64,000 bases of DNA from CAIKMD01 sp035277525 (GCA_035277525.1 DATEKH010000138.1:3258-67257); one strand, 5' to 3'. Positions 41,621-50,013 are shown, counted from the stretch's first letter. Made by a program: numbers and translations. Notes: generated by a model not told the origin, from the sequence alone.

Positions 41621-42664
41621 TTACTTTCGTTCGCCGAGTTGCTTTACCGCAGCTTCGGCGAATTCCGGCGACAGGAATTTGTCGATGTCAGGCACCGCTC
41701 CGGTGACGTTTCCGTGCTGGACGTGAAAGGCCGCTTGGCGCTTGAGATCGGCGACGTTCACGCGGCCGTTGAGATCGGTGTATTGCCGCGAGGTCTCCCA
41801 CAGCGTCGGATCCTTCACCGGCAGATATTTCGTGAGGAGCGCGATCGTCGCGTCCTTGTTCTTGCCGAGAAAGAACGCGTCGTAATAGTCGCGCGCGCCT
41901 TTGAGAAAGGCGACCATGAAGCGGGTGCCGGCATCCTTGTCCTTCGCGAATTCCGGCGAATAGATCCAGATCGACAGCTCGGCGCCGGGATCGATCGCCC
42001 CGCCGGGTATGATGACCCGCGCGAGATTCTGACGGTCGGCCGCCGTGACCAGCGGCTCGACGAGGAAGCTCGCATCGAGCGTCTTGCTGGCGAAGCCGGC
42101 CAGCGTGTCGGGGAAGTTGATGTATTTCACGCTGACATCCGACGGCGACATTTTCGCCGCATCGAACAGCTTCTGGAAAATGATCTGGGTGATCTGGCCA
42201 GGGCCCGGCCCTTCCGAGATCACCCGCCCTTTGAGGTCGGCAAAGGTTTTGACCTTGCCGGAATCGACGAGATCGGCCCGCGCGATGATGGCGACGGTGC
42301 GATCCTTGGCATCGCCGATATGGGCGAAATCGCCGACAATGCGGATGTCGATGCCGCGATTGAGCGCGTTGAAAAGTCCGGCATTGGGCGAGCCGCTCGC
42401 GGCCTGGAGCTGGTTCGAGGCGACGGATGGGACCATCTCCTGCCCCGTCGTCCCCTGCACGGTTTCGACATCGAGCCCTTCCTGCTCGAAATAGCCGCGC
42501 CGCAGGGCAATCTCGAGGCTCGCTTGATCGGGGCGGCCCGATACGCCGAGCCTTATGTGCTTGCGCGGCGCGCTCGGCGCAGCGCCCTGCGATTGCGCAT
42601 CGGCCGGCAGCGCGGCCAGGGTCACGAGCGCCAGCATCGCGCCGATGATCGCTTGAAGACGCAT
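41621..42664 (-). CDS. NitT/TauT-type substrate-binding protein, paralog 5
   Basis: The product is 347 aa from ATG 42664, which has GGAGG close upstream (preferred over an earlier frame start at 42709). Signal peptide ends near residue 24 (PADAQSQG). The shared block is GSPNAGLFNALNRGIDIRIV. It lies in the operon between the type A HAAO-like gene (42706-43347) and M24 copy 2 (gap 28 bp), with no membrane transporter gene beside it. Confidence 0.82.
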   Translation of the reverse strand: MRLQAIIGAMLALVTLAALPADAQSQGAAPSAPRKHIRLGVSGRPDQASLEIALRRGYFEQEGLDVETVQGTTGQEMVPSVASNQLQAASGSPNAGLFNALNRGIDIRIVGDFAHIGDAKDRTVAIIARADLVDSGKVKTFADLKGRVISEGPGPGQITQIIFQKLFDAAKMSPSDVSVKYINFPDTLAGFASKTLDASFLVEPLVTAADRQNLARVIIPGGAIDPGAELSIWIYSPEFAKDKDAGTRFMVAFLKGARDYYDAFFLGKNKDATIALLTKYLPVKDPTLWETSRQYTDLNGRVNVADLKRQAAFHVQHGNVTGAVPDIDKFLSPEFAEAAVKQLGERK

Positions 42665-42705
42665 TCTTTCCTCCCCCGCCGCTCGGCCGCCCTCGCGACG
42701 GCTTT

Positions 42706-43347
42706 TCACCAGATCGCGCGGGCCTCGCGCTGCTCCGGCGTGTCTTTGGCGGAATTCCAGCTATAGCCCAGCGGATTGACGAAGCCGCATTCGGGACAAG
42801 TGCGATTCTTCGGATCGCAGTTGTAATCCCGGATCGCTTGATCTTCCGCTTTCCAGAAGCCTTGCAGCCCGTATTGGCCGGTGTGATAGCGGAACTCGTA
42901 AAGAAGCGTGAGGCATTGCTGGCAATACCAGGCGAAGCTCTCGCCCTCGGTGCCAGCCGGCGTTTGCATGATGACGAGATAATGCCCCAGCGGATCGCCC
43001 TCGAGGTTGGGAAGGCCGAGATAAACCTCGTCCATGTCGTTGACGTGCCAGAAGCCGAAGCTGTGCGCGACGCGATGCGGGGTTCCGGCCGTGGTCACAT
43101 GGATCTGCATCGGTTTGTGCATGATCGACTCGACGCCCTTGGGGCCGAGCTCCAGCGCGCCCGAAATATTGCCCTTGCGCGGATCGACGATCCCCGCTTC
43201 GAGCGAAATGGCGCGGCGGCGGATGCCGTAGATATTCTGCCCGACCGTGCGGAACGTCGAGAACTTGCCGACGATCCTGTCCTGGAAGAAATCCCAGTCG
43301 TCGATGATCTTGTCGATCGGCTCGTCGATCGTGAGCTCGCGAAACAT
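42706..43347 (-). CDS. HAAO-like cupin/zinc-ribbon protein, type A
   Basis: The product is 213 aa. Motifs: DEPIDKIIDDWDFF, TAGTPHRVAH, FWHVNDMDEVYLGLPN, WYCQQC and RTCPECG. All putative ligands are kept (one I-to-V change in WHVNDMDE). First gene of the operon through binding protein 5, M24 copy 2 and LLM copy 2. It is divergent from the type B gene at 43544, separated by 196 bp. A frame extends upstream but lacks a better start. Confidence 0.55.
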   Translation of the reverse strand: MFRELTIDEPIDKIIDDWDFFQDRIVGKFSTFRTVGQNIYGIRRRAISLEAGIVDPRKGNISGALELGPKGVESIMHKPMQIHVTTAGTPHRVAHSFGFWHVNDMDEVYLGLPNLEGDPLGHYLVIMQTPAGTEGESFAWYCQQCLTLLYEFRYHTGQYGLQGFWKAEDQAIRDYNCDPKNRTCPECGFVNPLGYSWNSAKDTPEQREARAIW

Positions 43348-43543
43348 GCGACCCTCCCCGCCGGCTCTCAGCACCGGCTGTGCTTCACGATAAGACCGGC
43401 CCACCCCCCTGTCGACAGCGTTAGCGGCAACATTGCGTTGCCCAAACGAACGGCTAGGTGTGCACCAAGCGGAGGCCTGAAAAGAGCTGCCGTGACACCC
43501 CTTTGCCCGCGCTTTATCCTCGCTCGGGGAGCGAGGATGCGCC

Positions 43544-44116
43544 ATGACCAACGAGCCGACGATTTGCTACGAATTCGCCCTCAACGAGACGGCGCTCGAG
43601 GGCGGCTGGCACCAGGCGAACAACTACAATCTCTGGGTCGGGCGGCAGTCGCCCGAGGATCCGCCCTATCGCATGATCGAGCGGCGCGATGACCGCGCGG
43701 TCCGGCTTCCGTTGCGGCCGCGGATGATGCACACCGTGACCGCGGGTACGCCCTATCGCATCGCACACTTGTTCGGTGCTTGGCGCATTTCGGATGCCGA
43801 CATGATCTATCTGCGGGTCGAGGAAGAGCGCGCCGTCTATCACACCTTGCTGACGGCCATGTGCCGCGACGTGCGCGAGGATGTTCTCCTCTGGTTTTGT
43901 CCCGAATGCGGCCGCGAGATGACGCGCGAGCGCTTCGATTCCCGGCGCAACGGCCTCGCGGCGTTCTGGCCATTCCTGCTCGAGCAGGGGCGCGCCTTCA
44001 ACGCTGACGCGACACGCCGGATTTGCGCCGCCTGCAAGGCGACGCATCCTCTTGCCTATGGCTTCGATGCCGCCGCTGACACGCCGGAGGAAGCTGCGGC
44101 GCGGCGCGCCTGGTAA
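43544..44116 (+). CDS. HAAO-like cupin/zinc-ribbon protein, type B (putative ligands replaced)
   Basis: The product is 190 aa. Cys pairs C119/C122 (WFCPEC) and C161/C164 (ICAAC) are kept. Where type A has His and Glu (WHINDMDE), this protein has Arg81 and Met87 (WRISDADM); the earlier TPHRVxH reads TPYRIAH (first His is Tyr71). The N-terminus (GWHQANNYNLWVGRQ) is shared with the other type B protein. Possibly a structural or regulatory partner of the type A protein encoded divergently at 42706-43347. Confidence 0.55.
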   Translation: MTNEPTICYEFALNETALEGGWHQANNYNLWVGRQSPEDPPYRMIERRDDRAVRLPLRPRMMHTVTAGTPYRIAHLFGAWRISDADMIYLRVEEERAVYHTLLTAMCRDVREDVLLWFCPECGREMTRERFDSRRNGLAAFWPFLLEQGRAFNADATRRICAACKATHPLAYGFDAAADTPEEAAARRAW

Positions 44117-44141
44117 CGCCCGGAGCGCGCCCGCCCCGCCC

Positions 44142-45365
44142 TCAGTTTTGGACAATGAGCGCGGGCTTGCGCGTCCCGAGCCGCTCGGCGCCGCGCGCGG
44201 TGACGACGACGCTATCGCCCCACCGGCTGTAATCCTCGACCCCATCGACCCGAGCCGACGGCTTGATGATGAATGCGCAATCCTCCTCGATGACGATGTC
44301 GAGGACCTGTTGCGGCTCCGGACGGAACGCCACCAGAAGCGGGCCGTCATTGCCGGTGCCGCGGCCATGAAAGCCGAGGCCGGTCTCGATCCGGCCGTCG
44401 CGGCTCTTGAGGCTCGCCGCCGCGATAAGGTCGGCGATCCGGGCTCCGGGCGCCATCTTGGCCCGCACGCGCTCGAACGCCTCGATCGTCAGCTTCATCC
44501 CTTCGATCATCTCCGGCGTGGGCTCGGCGATCACCAGGGTCTGATCGATTTGCGCGATATAGCCGCCCCAGCGGCCTTCGATCTCGAGCAGCATCGCATC
44601 GCCGCGCGCGAGCTTGCGGAACGAGGGCTGCGCGATGCGGTGATAGACGCGGCCCTGCGGTCCGCTGCACCAGCCGATCTGCGGCGGAAAGCTGCCGCCC
44701 GCGCTCGCATTGGCATAGATCATCTCGGCGAAGAGCTGGCGCTCCGACGCGCCTTCGCGGGCGTGGCGGCGCAAGGCTTCGAGCTCGATCTCGGCGATCC
44801 TGGTGCCGCGGCGGATATAGTCGATTTCGGCGGCGCTCTTGCGATAGCGCGCTTCACCGAGGATCGGTGTCGCCGACACGAAGCGAGCCGCCGGAAAATT
44901 CTTCTTCAGCAGCTCGACCGAGCCCCACATCACCTCGCCTTCGGCCGAGCGCATATGCGACAGCGGCGACGCGGTCAGGCCGGCGATCGCGATCGTCGCC
45001 TTCTGATAAGGCGGATTCTCGTTGAGCCACGAGGTTATGGTCGTACCACCGCCGCCGCGCACCTGCGGCCGGATATCGCCGACCCAGTTAGAGCCGGGCC
45101 ATGCGCCGCCGCGCGACAGCCAGGCCGTGACCTTGCCCTCGACCGGAAAGGCGACCGTGGTCTCGTCGCCGTTTTCGCCGAGTTGCGTCAGATAGCGGCT
45201 ATCCGCCTGGGCGCGGTCGTAATTATGCGTGTTCGGCAGGCAGATGATGAGATCGATGCCATCGCGCGCCATGAGGCCCCGCACTTTCTTCCAGCGCAGC
45301 TCGCGCTCTTCCAGCGGAAAGACCGCGTTGGCCCATTCGGGCGACCACGGATTGTCTTCGCTCAT
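44142..45365 (-). CDS. M24-fold (Xaa-Pro peptidase/creatinase-like) protein, copy 3
   Basis: The product is 407 aa from ATG 45365 (an in-frame TTG lies two codons earlier). It is the close paralog of copy 2: LLEIEGRWGGYIAQIDQT, GFHGRGTGND, FIIKPS and WGDSVVVT. The Glu-to-Lys change (IKPS) and loss of the second Asp are shared by all three M24 copies, so the loss predates the duplications. Follows the type A HAAO-like gene at 45420 by 54 bp. Confidence 0.7.
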   Translation of the reverse strand: MSEDNPWSPEWANAVFPLEERELRWKKVRGLMARDGIDLIICLPNTHNYDRAQADSRYLTQLGENGDETTVAFPVEGKVTAWLSRGGAWPGSNWVGDIRPQVRGGGGTTITSWLNENPPYQKATIAIAGLTASPLSHMRSAEGEVMWGSVELLKKNFPAARFVSATPILGEARYRKSAAEIDYIRRGTRIAEIELEALRRHAREGASERQLFAEMIYANASAGGSFPPQIGWCSGPQGRVYHRIAQPSFRKLARGDAMLLEIEGRWGGYIAQIDQTLVIAEPTPEMIEGMKLTIEAFERVRAKMAPGARIADLIAAASLKSRDGRIETGLGFHGRGTGNDGPLLVAFRPEPQQVLDIVIEEDCAFIIKPSARVDGVEDYSRWGDSVVVTARGAERLGTRKPALIVQN

Positions 45366-45419
45366 GAGCAACCCCGACGGACAAAACTGTGAAATTTCGG
45401 CGCTGGCGGCGCGGCGATT

Positions 45420-46055
45420 TTACCAGAGAGCGCGTGCCGCGCGCTCTTCCTCGGTATCCTTCGCGGTATTCCAGACATAGCCGAGGGGATTGACATGGCC
45501 GCATTCGGGACAAGTCCGGTGCGCCGCGTCGCTGTTATAGGCGCGGATCGCATTTTCCTCGGCGCGCCAGAAGCCCTTGAGGCCGAGTTCGCCGCTGCGA
45601 TAGTGAACCTCGTGGAGCATGGTGACGCATTTCTCGCAATACCAGGCGAAGCTCTCGCCTTCATTGCCCTTGGGCGTCTGCATGATCACGAGGAAATAAC
45701 CGAGCGAATCTTCGCCCGCGCCCGGCACCGGCAGATAGAGCTCGTCCATGTCGTTGATGTGCCAATAGCCGAGGCTGTGCGGAATGCGGTGCGGCGTGCC
45801 CGCCGTGGTGATATGGAAATGAAGCGGATTGCGGCCCGTGCCGACAATGCCCTGCGGCCCGAGCAGCAGGCTGCTGAACTTGCCCTTCTTGAGATCGACC
45901 ACCTCGGTGCGGCTGACGGCGCGCCGGCGGATGCCATAGATGTTTTGGCCGAATTCGCGGAACGTCGAAAACTTCGTGGCAATCTTGTCTTCGAGGAAGT
46001 CCCAATCATCGGCGATCTTCTCGATCGGCTCGTCGACCATGACCTCGGTGTACAT
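45420..46055 (-). CDS. HAAO-like cupin/zinc-ribbon protein, type A
   Basis: The product is 211 aa from ATG 46055 (an upstream in-frame start at 46073 is possible). Motifs: DEPIEKIADDWDF, TAGTPHRIPH, YWHINDMDELYLPVP, WYCEKC and RTCPECG. The loop before the zinc ribbon (GAGEDSLGYFLVIMQTP) differs most from its paralogs. Paired with M24 copy 3. The sequence is at the right-hand edge of the HAAO-like/M24 expansion. Confidence 0.55.
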   Translation of the reverse strand: MYTEVMVDEPIEKIADDWDFLEDKIATKFSTFREFGQNIYGIRRRAVSRTEVVDLKKGKFSSLLLGPQGIVGTGRNPLHFHITTAGTPHRIPHSLGYWHINDMDELYLPVPGAGEDSLGYFLVIMQTPKGNEGESFAWYCEKCVTMLHEVHYRSGELGLKGFWRAEENAIRAYNSDAAHRTCPECGHVNPLGYVWNTAKDTEEERAARALW

Positions 46056-46175
46056 GGCGTTCCTCGCAAACAAAGCGTCGATAAGTGCTTGCGAGTATAG
46101 CGGCGGCGCGTGGCAAAGTCATCGGCGAGGGGCGAGATGCGCCCGAGCGCCCTTTCCACCGGCGGCCATGTCGCC

Positions 46176-46363
46176 TCAATCGCCGCCGCCTCTCCTCGCG
46201 CAGAGCGGTCGACCGAAAGCCGTGTTGTCCGCTCGCGCCTCCAATCCCGCGGCGTAGGCCAAGAGCGAATGCCGCGCGGGATCGCCCTCCGGGATGGCGA
46301 TCGCCAAGCGCCGGCAGTCGCGCGCTTTCAGATAGATCGCAGATAGATCGCTGTCGCGTCCAT
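46176..46363 (-). pseudogene. small alphaproteobacterial protein broken by an 11-bp tandem duplication
   Basis: Read from ATG 46363, the frame gives MDATAIYL and then hits a TGA after an 11-bp duplication. Skipping one repeat unit restores a protein of ~58 aa continuing KARDCRRLAIAIPEGD, ARHSLLAYAAGLEARAD, the pattern of a common small alphaproteobacterial protein (x-CRxLA-x-I-P-x-GD-P-A-x-x-SLL-A). The duplicated unit is CAGATAGATCG at 46329-46350. It could also be a real gene with an alternative start; the restored frame makes breakage more likely. Confidence 0.5.
46329..46350. repeat. 11-bp perfect tandem duplication CAGATAGATCG x2
   Basis: Two adjacent identical copies at 46329-46339 and 46340-46350. 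Eleven is not a multiple of three, so the duplication shifts the frame of the small gene at 46176-46363. A replication-slippage origin is likely. Confidence 0.9.
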
Positions 46364-46371
46364 GTTCCGTG

Positions 46372-46476
46372 CTATCGCTTCGCCTCCTCCGCGCGAAGCC
46401 TGTCTGCCATTTCGTCATACTGACGGGCGATGCGGACGAGCGCTTCGCGGGGGCGTTGTTCGCCCCCGCCCGTCAT
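46372..46476 (-). CDS. possible small protein (34 aa)
   Basis: Within the otherwise gene-poor 464-bp stretch 46056-46519, a short frame from ATG 46476 ends VRIARQYDEMADRLRAEEAK. Helical, charged C-termini of this form (ARxYDEMAxxL) occur in small alphaproteobacterial proteins. An earlier in-frame start at 46563 would overlap phhA. Evidence is weak; the rest of the stretch holds only the broken small gene. Confidence 0.25.
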   Translation of the reverse strand: MTGGGEQRPREALVRIARQYDEMADRLRAEEAKR

Positions 46477-46519
46477 CGGAAAACCACCATTCTGGCCAAG
46501 ATATGCCGGCGGATCACGC

Positions 46520-47326
46520 TTAGGCAGGATTGGCCCGCAGCAATCGGTCGCTCCGCAGAACATCGTCAGGATCGAGATCGCTCAGCTTCGCGAGTTCGGC
46601 ATAATAGGGCGTGAAATCGGGCTGCGTCGCTTCGAAAAGCTGCTCGAAGCTGTCGATGACGAAATAGCTTTCCTGATAATCGTCGATGCGATAGCGCGTC
46701 CGCATGACGCGCAGCAGATCGAAGGCGATGCGGCGGGGCTTCGGGTCTTCGAGACAATAGATCGATTCGCCTTTCGACGAGACGATGCCCGAGCCGTAGA
46801 TGCGCAGACCTTCCGGCGTCGCGATGAGGCCAAACTCGACCGTGTACCAATAGAGCCGCGCGAGATGCTCGAGATTGTGAAGTCGCAGCGCTTTGAGCCC
46901 GCCCTTGCCATAGGCCTCCATATAATCGGCGAAGACCGGATTCATCAGCATCGGCACATGGCCGAAGATATCGTGAAAGATGTCGGGCTCTTGCAAATAG
47001 TCGAGCTGATCCTGGCGGCGGATGAAGCAGGTCGAGGGAAAGCGCCGATTGGCGAGATGCGCGAAGAACACGTCGTCGGCGACGAGGCCGGGCACCGCGA
47101 CGATGCGCCAGCGCGTCGCACGCTCGAGCTTTTCGTTCAGGCGGCGGAAATCGGGAATGCCCTCGGCTTCGACACCAAGCGCCTTCAAACCGTCGAGAAA
47201 AGGCCGGCAGGCGCGGCGCGCGAGGATCGCTTCCTGGCGATGGAACAGGATGCGCCAAATGGCATGCTGCTCGGGAGCGTAGGACTCCCATTTCTGTTCC
47301 AAGCCGGGCTGCTCACTATCCTTCAT
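46520..47326 (-). CDS. phhA: phenylalanine 4-monooxygenase
   Basis: The product is 268 aa, the length of monomeric bacterial enzymes. The iron site is intact: His-His in DIFHDIFGHVPML (about residue 116-122) and Glu in YWYTVEFGLI (about 161). Other family blocks are CFIRRQDQLDYLQEPD and GSGIVSSKGESIYCL. It oxidises Phe to Tyr with O2 and a tetrahydropterin. No pterin dehydratase gene (phhB) is adjacent. Next gene on the same strand is a quinone reductase 27 bp upstream. Confidence 0.9.
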   Translation of the reverse strand: MKDSEQPGLEQKWESYAPEQHAIWRILFHRQEAILARRACRPFLDGLKALGVEAEGIPDFRRLNEKLERATRWRIVAVPGLVADDVFFAHLANRRFPSTCFIRRQDQLDYLQEPDIFHDIFGHVPMLMNPVFADYMEAYGKGGLKALRLHNLEHLARLYWYTVEFGLIATPEGLRIYGSGIVSSKGESIYCLEDPKPRRIAFDLLRVMRTRYRIDDYQESYFVIDSFEQLFEATQPDFTPYYAELAKLSDLDPDDVLRSDRLLRANPA

Positions 47327-47353
47327 CGCGGGAGCCGTATGTTTTCCGTTCGC

Positions 47354-48289
47354 TCAAAACCCGATGATGATGCGGCCGCGGGTGCCGCCGGCCTCGAGAC
47401 GGCGGTGGGCCTCTGCGGCCTGCTCGGGCTTATAGATGGCGGCGACGCGCAGCGTGATCTTGCCCTCGTCCACAAGCTGCCGCAGCCGGTCGAGCTTGGC
47501 GCGCTCGAAAGCGTAGTCACGCACGAAGGTGATCGAGAAGCGGATATCGCGCGTCGGCACGCCGGGGAAACCGCGCACCGAAGTAAAAGCGCCGCCATCC
47601 TTCACCGCGGGGATGACGAGCTCTTTCAGCACCGCGCCATCGGCAAGGCCGTCGACGCCTTGCGGAAAATGCTGGCGGATACGCGCGGCGACATCGTCAC
47701 CGCGGCGCACGACGATATCGGCGCCCAATGCTTTGACCAGCGCCTCGTCCTTCTCGGACGCATCGGCGATCACCGTCAGGCCTCCAGTCTTGGCGAGCTG
47801 TACGACATAGCCGCCATAAGCCCCGGCGGCGCCGGTGACTGCGATGACCTGGCCCGGCTTCAGCCCGAGGAGATCGAGCGAGCGACGCGCGGTCAGCCCG
47901 TTCATCGGCAGGCTGGCGGCCTCGGCATGCGACTTACCCTTGGGCGCGAGCACCACCGAGCGCGCATCGAGCACGATCTGCTCGCGATAGGCGCCATGGC
48001 TGCCTTTCGGCACGACGATCGCCAGCACCGCGTCGCCGGGCTTGAGACCGGTCACGCCGGCGCCGACCTCGTCGATGATGCCGCCCGCCTCCATGCCCGG
48101 CACGTAAGGCGGCGGATCGGCCTTTTGCTGCTCGGCGCGCGAGCCGTTGCGCGTGCTGACATCGGTCGGGTTAACGGTCGCCGCATGGTTGTGGATGCGC
48201 ACCTGCCCCGCCCCGGCATGGATTTCCGGAAGATCGATGACCTGAAGCACCTCGGGTCCGCCCCAAGTGAAAAGCCCAACTCCACGCAT
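47354..48289 (-). CDS. NAD(P)-dependent quinone reductase-like zinc-type alcohol dehydrogenase family protein
   Basis: The product is 311 aa. The MDR fold is clear: an N-terminal VNPTDVSTRNG, PGMEAGGIIDEVG, and the Rossmann motif VIAVTGAAGAYGGYVVQLAK (GxGxxG-type nucleotide site). The structural zinc Cys lobe is missing, as in quinone oxidoreductases. ATG 48289 is chosen because the longer frame has no good start. It is probably co-transcribed with phhA. The substrate is unknown. Confidence 0.8.
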   Translation of the reverse strand: MRGVGLFTWGGPEVLQVIDLPEIHAGAGQVRIHNHAATVNPTDVSTRNGSRAEQQKADPPPYVPGMEAGGIIDEVGAGVTGLKPGDAVLAIVVPKGSHGAYREQIVLDARSVVLAPKGKSHAEAASLPMNGLTARRSLDLLGLKPGQVIAVTGAAGAYGGYVVQLAKTGGLTVIADASEKDEALVKALGADIVVRRGDDVAARIRQHFPQGVDGLADGAVLKELVIPAVKDGGAFTSVRGFPGVPTRDIRFSITFVRDYAFERAKLDRLRQLVDEGKITLRVAAIYKPEQAAEAHRRLEAGGTRGRIIIGF

Positions 48290-48516
48290 CGCGCGCCTCG
48301 CTTGCTGGTTGTTATGCCGAGGATAGCGCAAAAGTGGTTTCCTTTCCCGCCCGCGTAGTGAAAGGATCAGGGGCGGGCCGAGAGTGGCGAAATCAACGCC
48401 GCAGATCTCGACGGATGGATCGGTGTGGTGAAGCGGCCGGGCAAAACGAGCCGGCAACGACAAGGCTCGGCTGCCGGTTTATGCGTTGAAAGAATTGAAA
48501 TAAGCGGAGAGCGCGC

Positions 48517-50013
48517 ATGGTCGTAGAACTCGGGCATTTCATCGCCGGCAAGCGTGTCGCGGGCAAAAGCGGCCGTTTCGGCGATGTCTTCAATCCCGCC
48601 GCCGGCGAGATCACGGCGCGCGTCGCTTTCGCCGATGGCGGCGAGATCGATACTGCGGTCAAAGCGGCGCGCGCGGCCTTTCCCGCCTGGGCGGCGACGC
48701 CGCCCATCAGCCGCGCCCGCGTCATGTTCAAATACAAGGAGCTGCTCGAGCAGAACCGCGGCAAGCTCGCGGCGCTCATCGGCAGCGAGCATGGCAAGGT
48801 GCTGACCGATGCGACCGGCGAGGTCACGCGGGGCATCGAGGTGGTCGAATTCGTCTGCGGCATCCCGCAACTCCTCAAAGGCGAATTCACCGAGAATATC
48901 GGCGCGAATATCGATTCTTACGGGGTGCGCCAGCCTTTGGGCGTCTGCGCCGGCATCACCCCGTTCAATTTCCCGGCAATGGTGCCGATGTGGATGTTCC
49001 CGGTTGCAATCGCCTGCGGCAACAGCTTCGTGTTGAAGCCGTCGGAGCGCGATCCCTCGCCGCCCCTCCTCCTCGCCGAGCTGCTGGCGCAAGCCGGCTT
49101 GCCAGCAGGCGTGTTCAATGTCGTCAACGGCGACAAGAGCGCCGTCGACGCGATCCTCGATCATCCCGGCATCGATGCGGTGAGCTTCGTCGGCTCGACG
49201 CCGATCGCCGAGCATGTCTTTCACCGCGCCAGCGCCAGCAACAAGCGCGTGCAGGCGTTGGGCGGCGCCAAGAATCACATGGTGGTGCTGCCCGATGCCG
49301 ATATAGGCCAGGCGGTCGATGCGCTCATGGGTGCGGCCTATGGCTCGGCCGGCGAGCGCTGCATGGCGGTGTCGGTCGCGGTTGCGGTCGGCAAGGCGGG
49401 CGACGCGCTGATCGAGAAGCTCACGCCGCGCGTACGCGGTTTGAGGCTCGGCCCCTATACCGACCCCGATGCCGAGATGGGGCCGCTGGTGACGCGCGAG
49501 GCCTACGAGCGCGTGACGCGCTATGTCGATATCGGCGTCGAGGAGGGCGCCACGCTCGTGGTCGATGGCCGCGGCTTCAAGCTGCAAGGCTATGAGAAGG
49601 GCTATTTCCTCGGCGGCAGTCTCTTCGACAATGTCACGCCGCAGATGCGAATCTATAAGGAAGAGATCTTCGGCCCGGTGCTCGCCGTCATGCGCGCCGC
49701 GGATTACGAAGAGGCGCTCGGCCTCGTCAACGCGCATGAATTCGGCAACGGCGCCGCGATCTTCACCCGCGACGGCGACGCGGCGCGCGATTTCGCGACG
49801 CGTGCCAAGATCGGCATGATCGGCGTCAACCTGCCGATCCCGGTGCCGATGGCCTTCCACTCCTTTGGCGGCTGGAAACGCTCGCTTTTCGGTGATCACC
49901 ATGTCCACGGCCCCGAAGGCGTGCGTTTCTATACGAAGCTCAAGACCGTGCTGTCGCGCTGGCCCACGGGCATCCGCGCCGGCGCCGAATTCACCATGCC
50001 GACGATGCGCTGA
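48517..50013 (+). CDS. mmsA: CoA-acylating methylmalonate-semialdehyde dehydrogenase
   Basis: The product is 498 aa, the family length. Features: HFIAGKRVAGKSGRFGDVFNP at the N-terminus, ITPFNFPAMVPMWMFPVAIA, VGSTPIAEHVFH, GAKNHMVVLPDAD, the catalytic Cys in GSAGERCMA, and FGGWKRSLFGD. The GAKNH and GERCM motifs are those of MmsA/IolA rather than general aldehyde dehydrogenases. It converts malonate or methylmalonate semialdehyde to acetyl- or propionyl-CoA. Acts at the end of valine, beta-alanine, inositol and pyrimidine routes; it may drain the catabolic cluster to its left. Divergent from the quinone reductase gene. Confidence 0.9.
   Translation: MVVELGHFIAGKRVAGKSGRFGDVFNPAAGEITARVAFADGGEIDTAVKAARAAFPAWAATPPISRARVMFKYKELLEQNRGKLAALIGSEHGKVLTDATGEVTRGIEVVEFVCGIPQLLKGEFTENIGANIDSYGVRQPLGVCAGITPFNFPAMVPMWMFPVAIACGNSFVLKPSERDPSPPLLLAELLAQAGLPAGVFNVVNGDKSAVDAILDHPGIDAVSFVGSTPIAEHVFHRASASNKRVQALGGAKNHMVVLPDADIGQAVDALMGAAYGSAGERCMAVSVAVAVGKAGDALIEKLTPRVRGLRLGPYTDPDAEMGPLVTREAYERVTRYVDIGVEEGATLVVDGRGFKLQGYEKGYFLGGSLFDNVTPQMRIYKEEIFGPVLAVMRAADYEEALGLVNAHEFGNGAAIFTRDGDAARDFATRAKIGMIGVNLPIPVPMAFHSFGGWKRSLFGDHHVHGPEGVRFYTKLKTVLSRWPTGIRAGAEFTMPTMR

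Noticed and set aside
46430..48358. A 642-codon plus-strand open frame opposite phhA and the quinone reductase
   Set aside because: The opposite strand encodes two enzymes with full motifs. The plus-strand frame has no domain and typical shadow composition.
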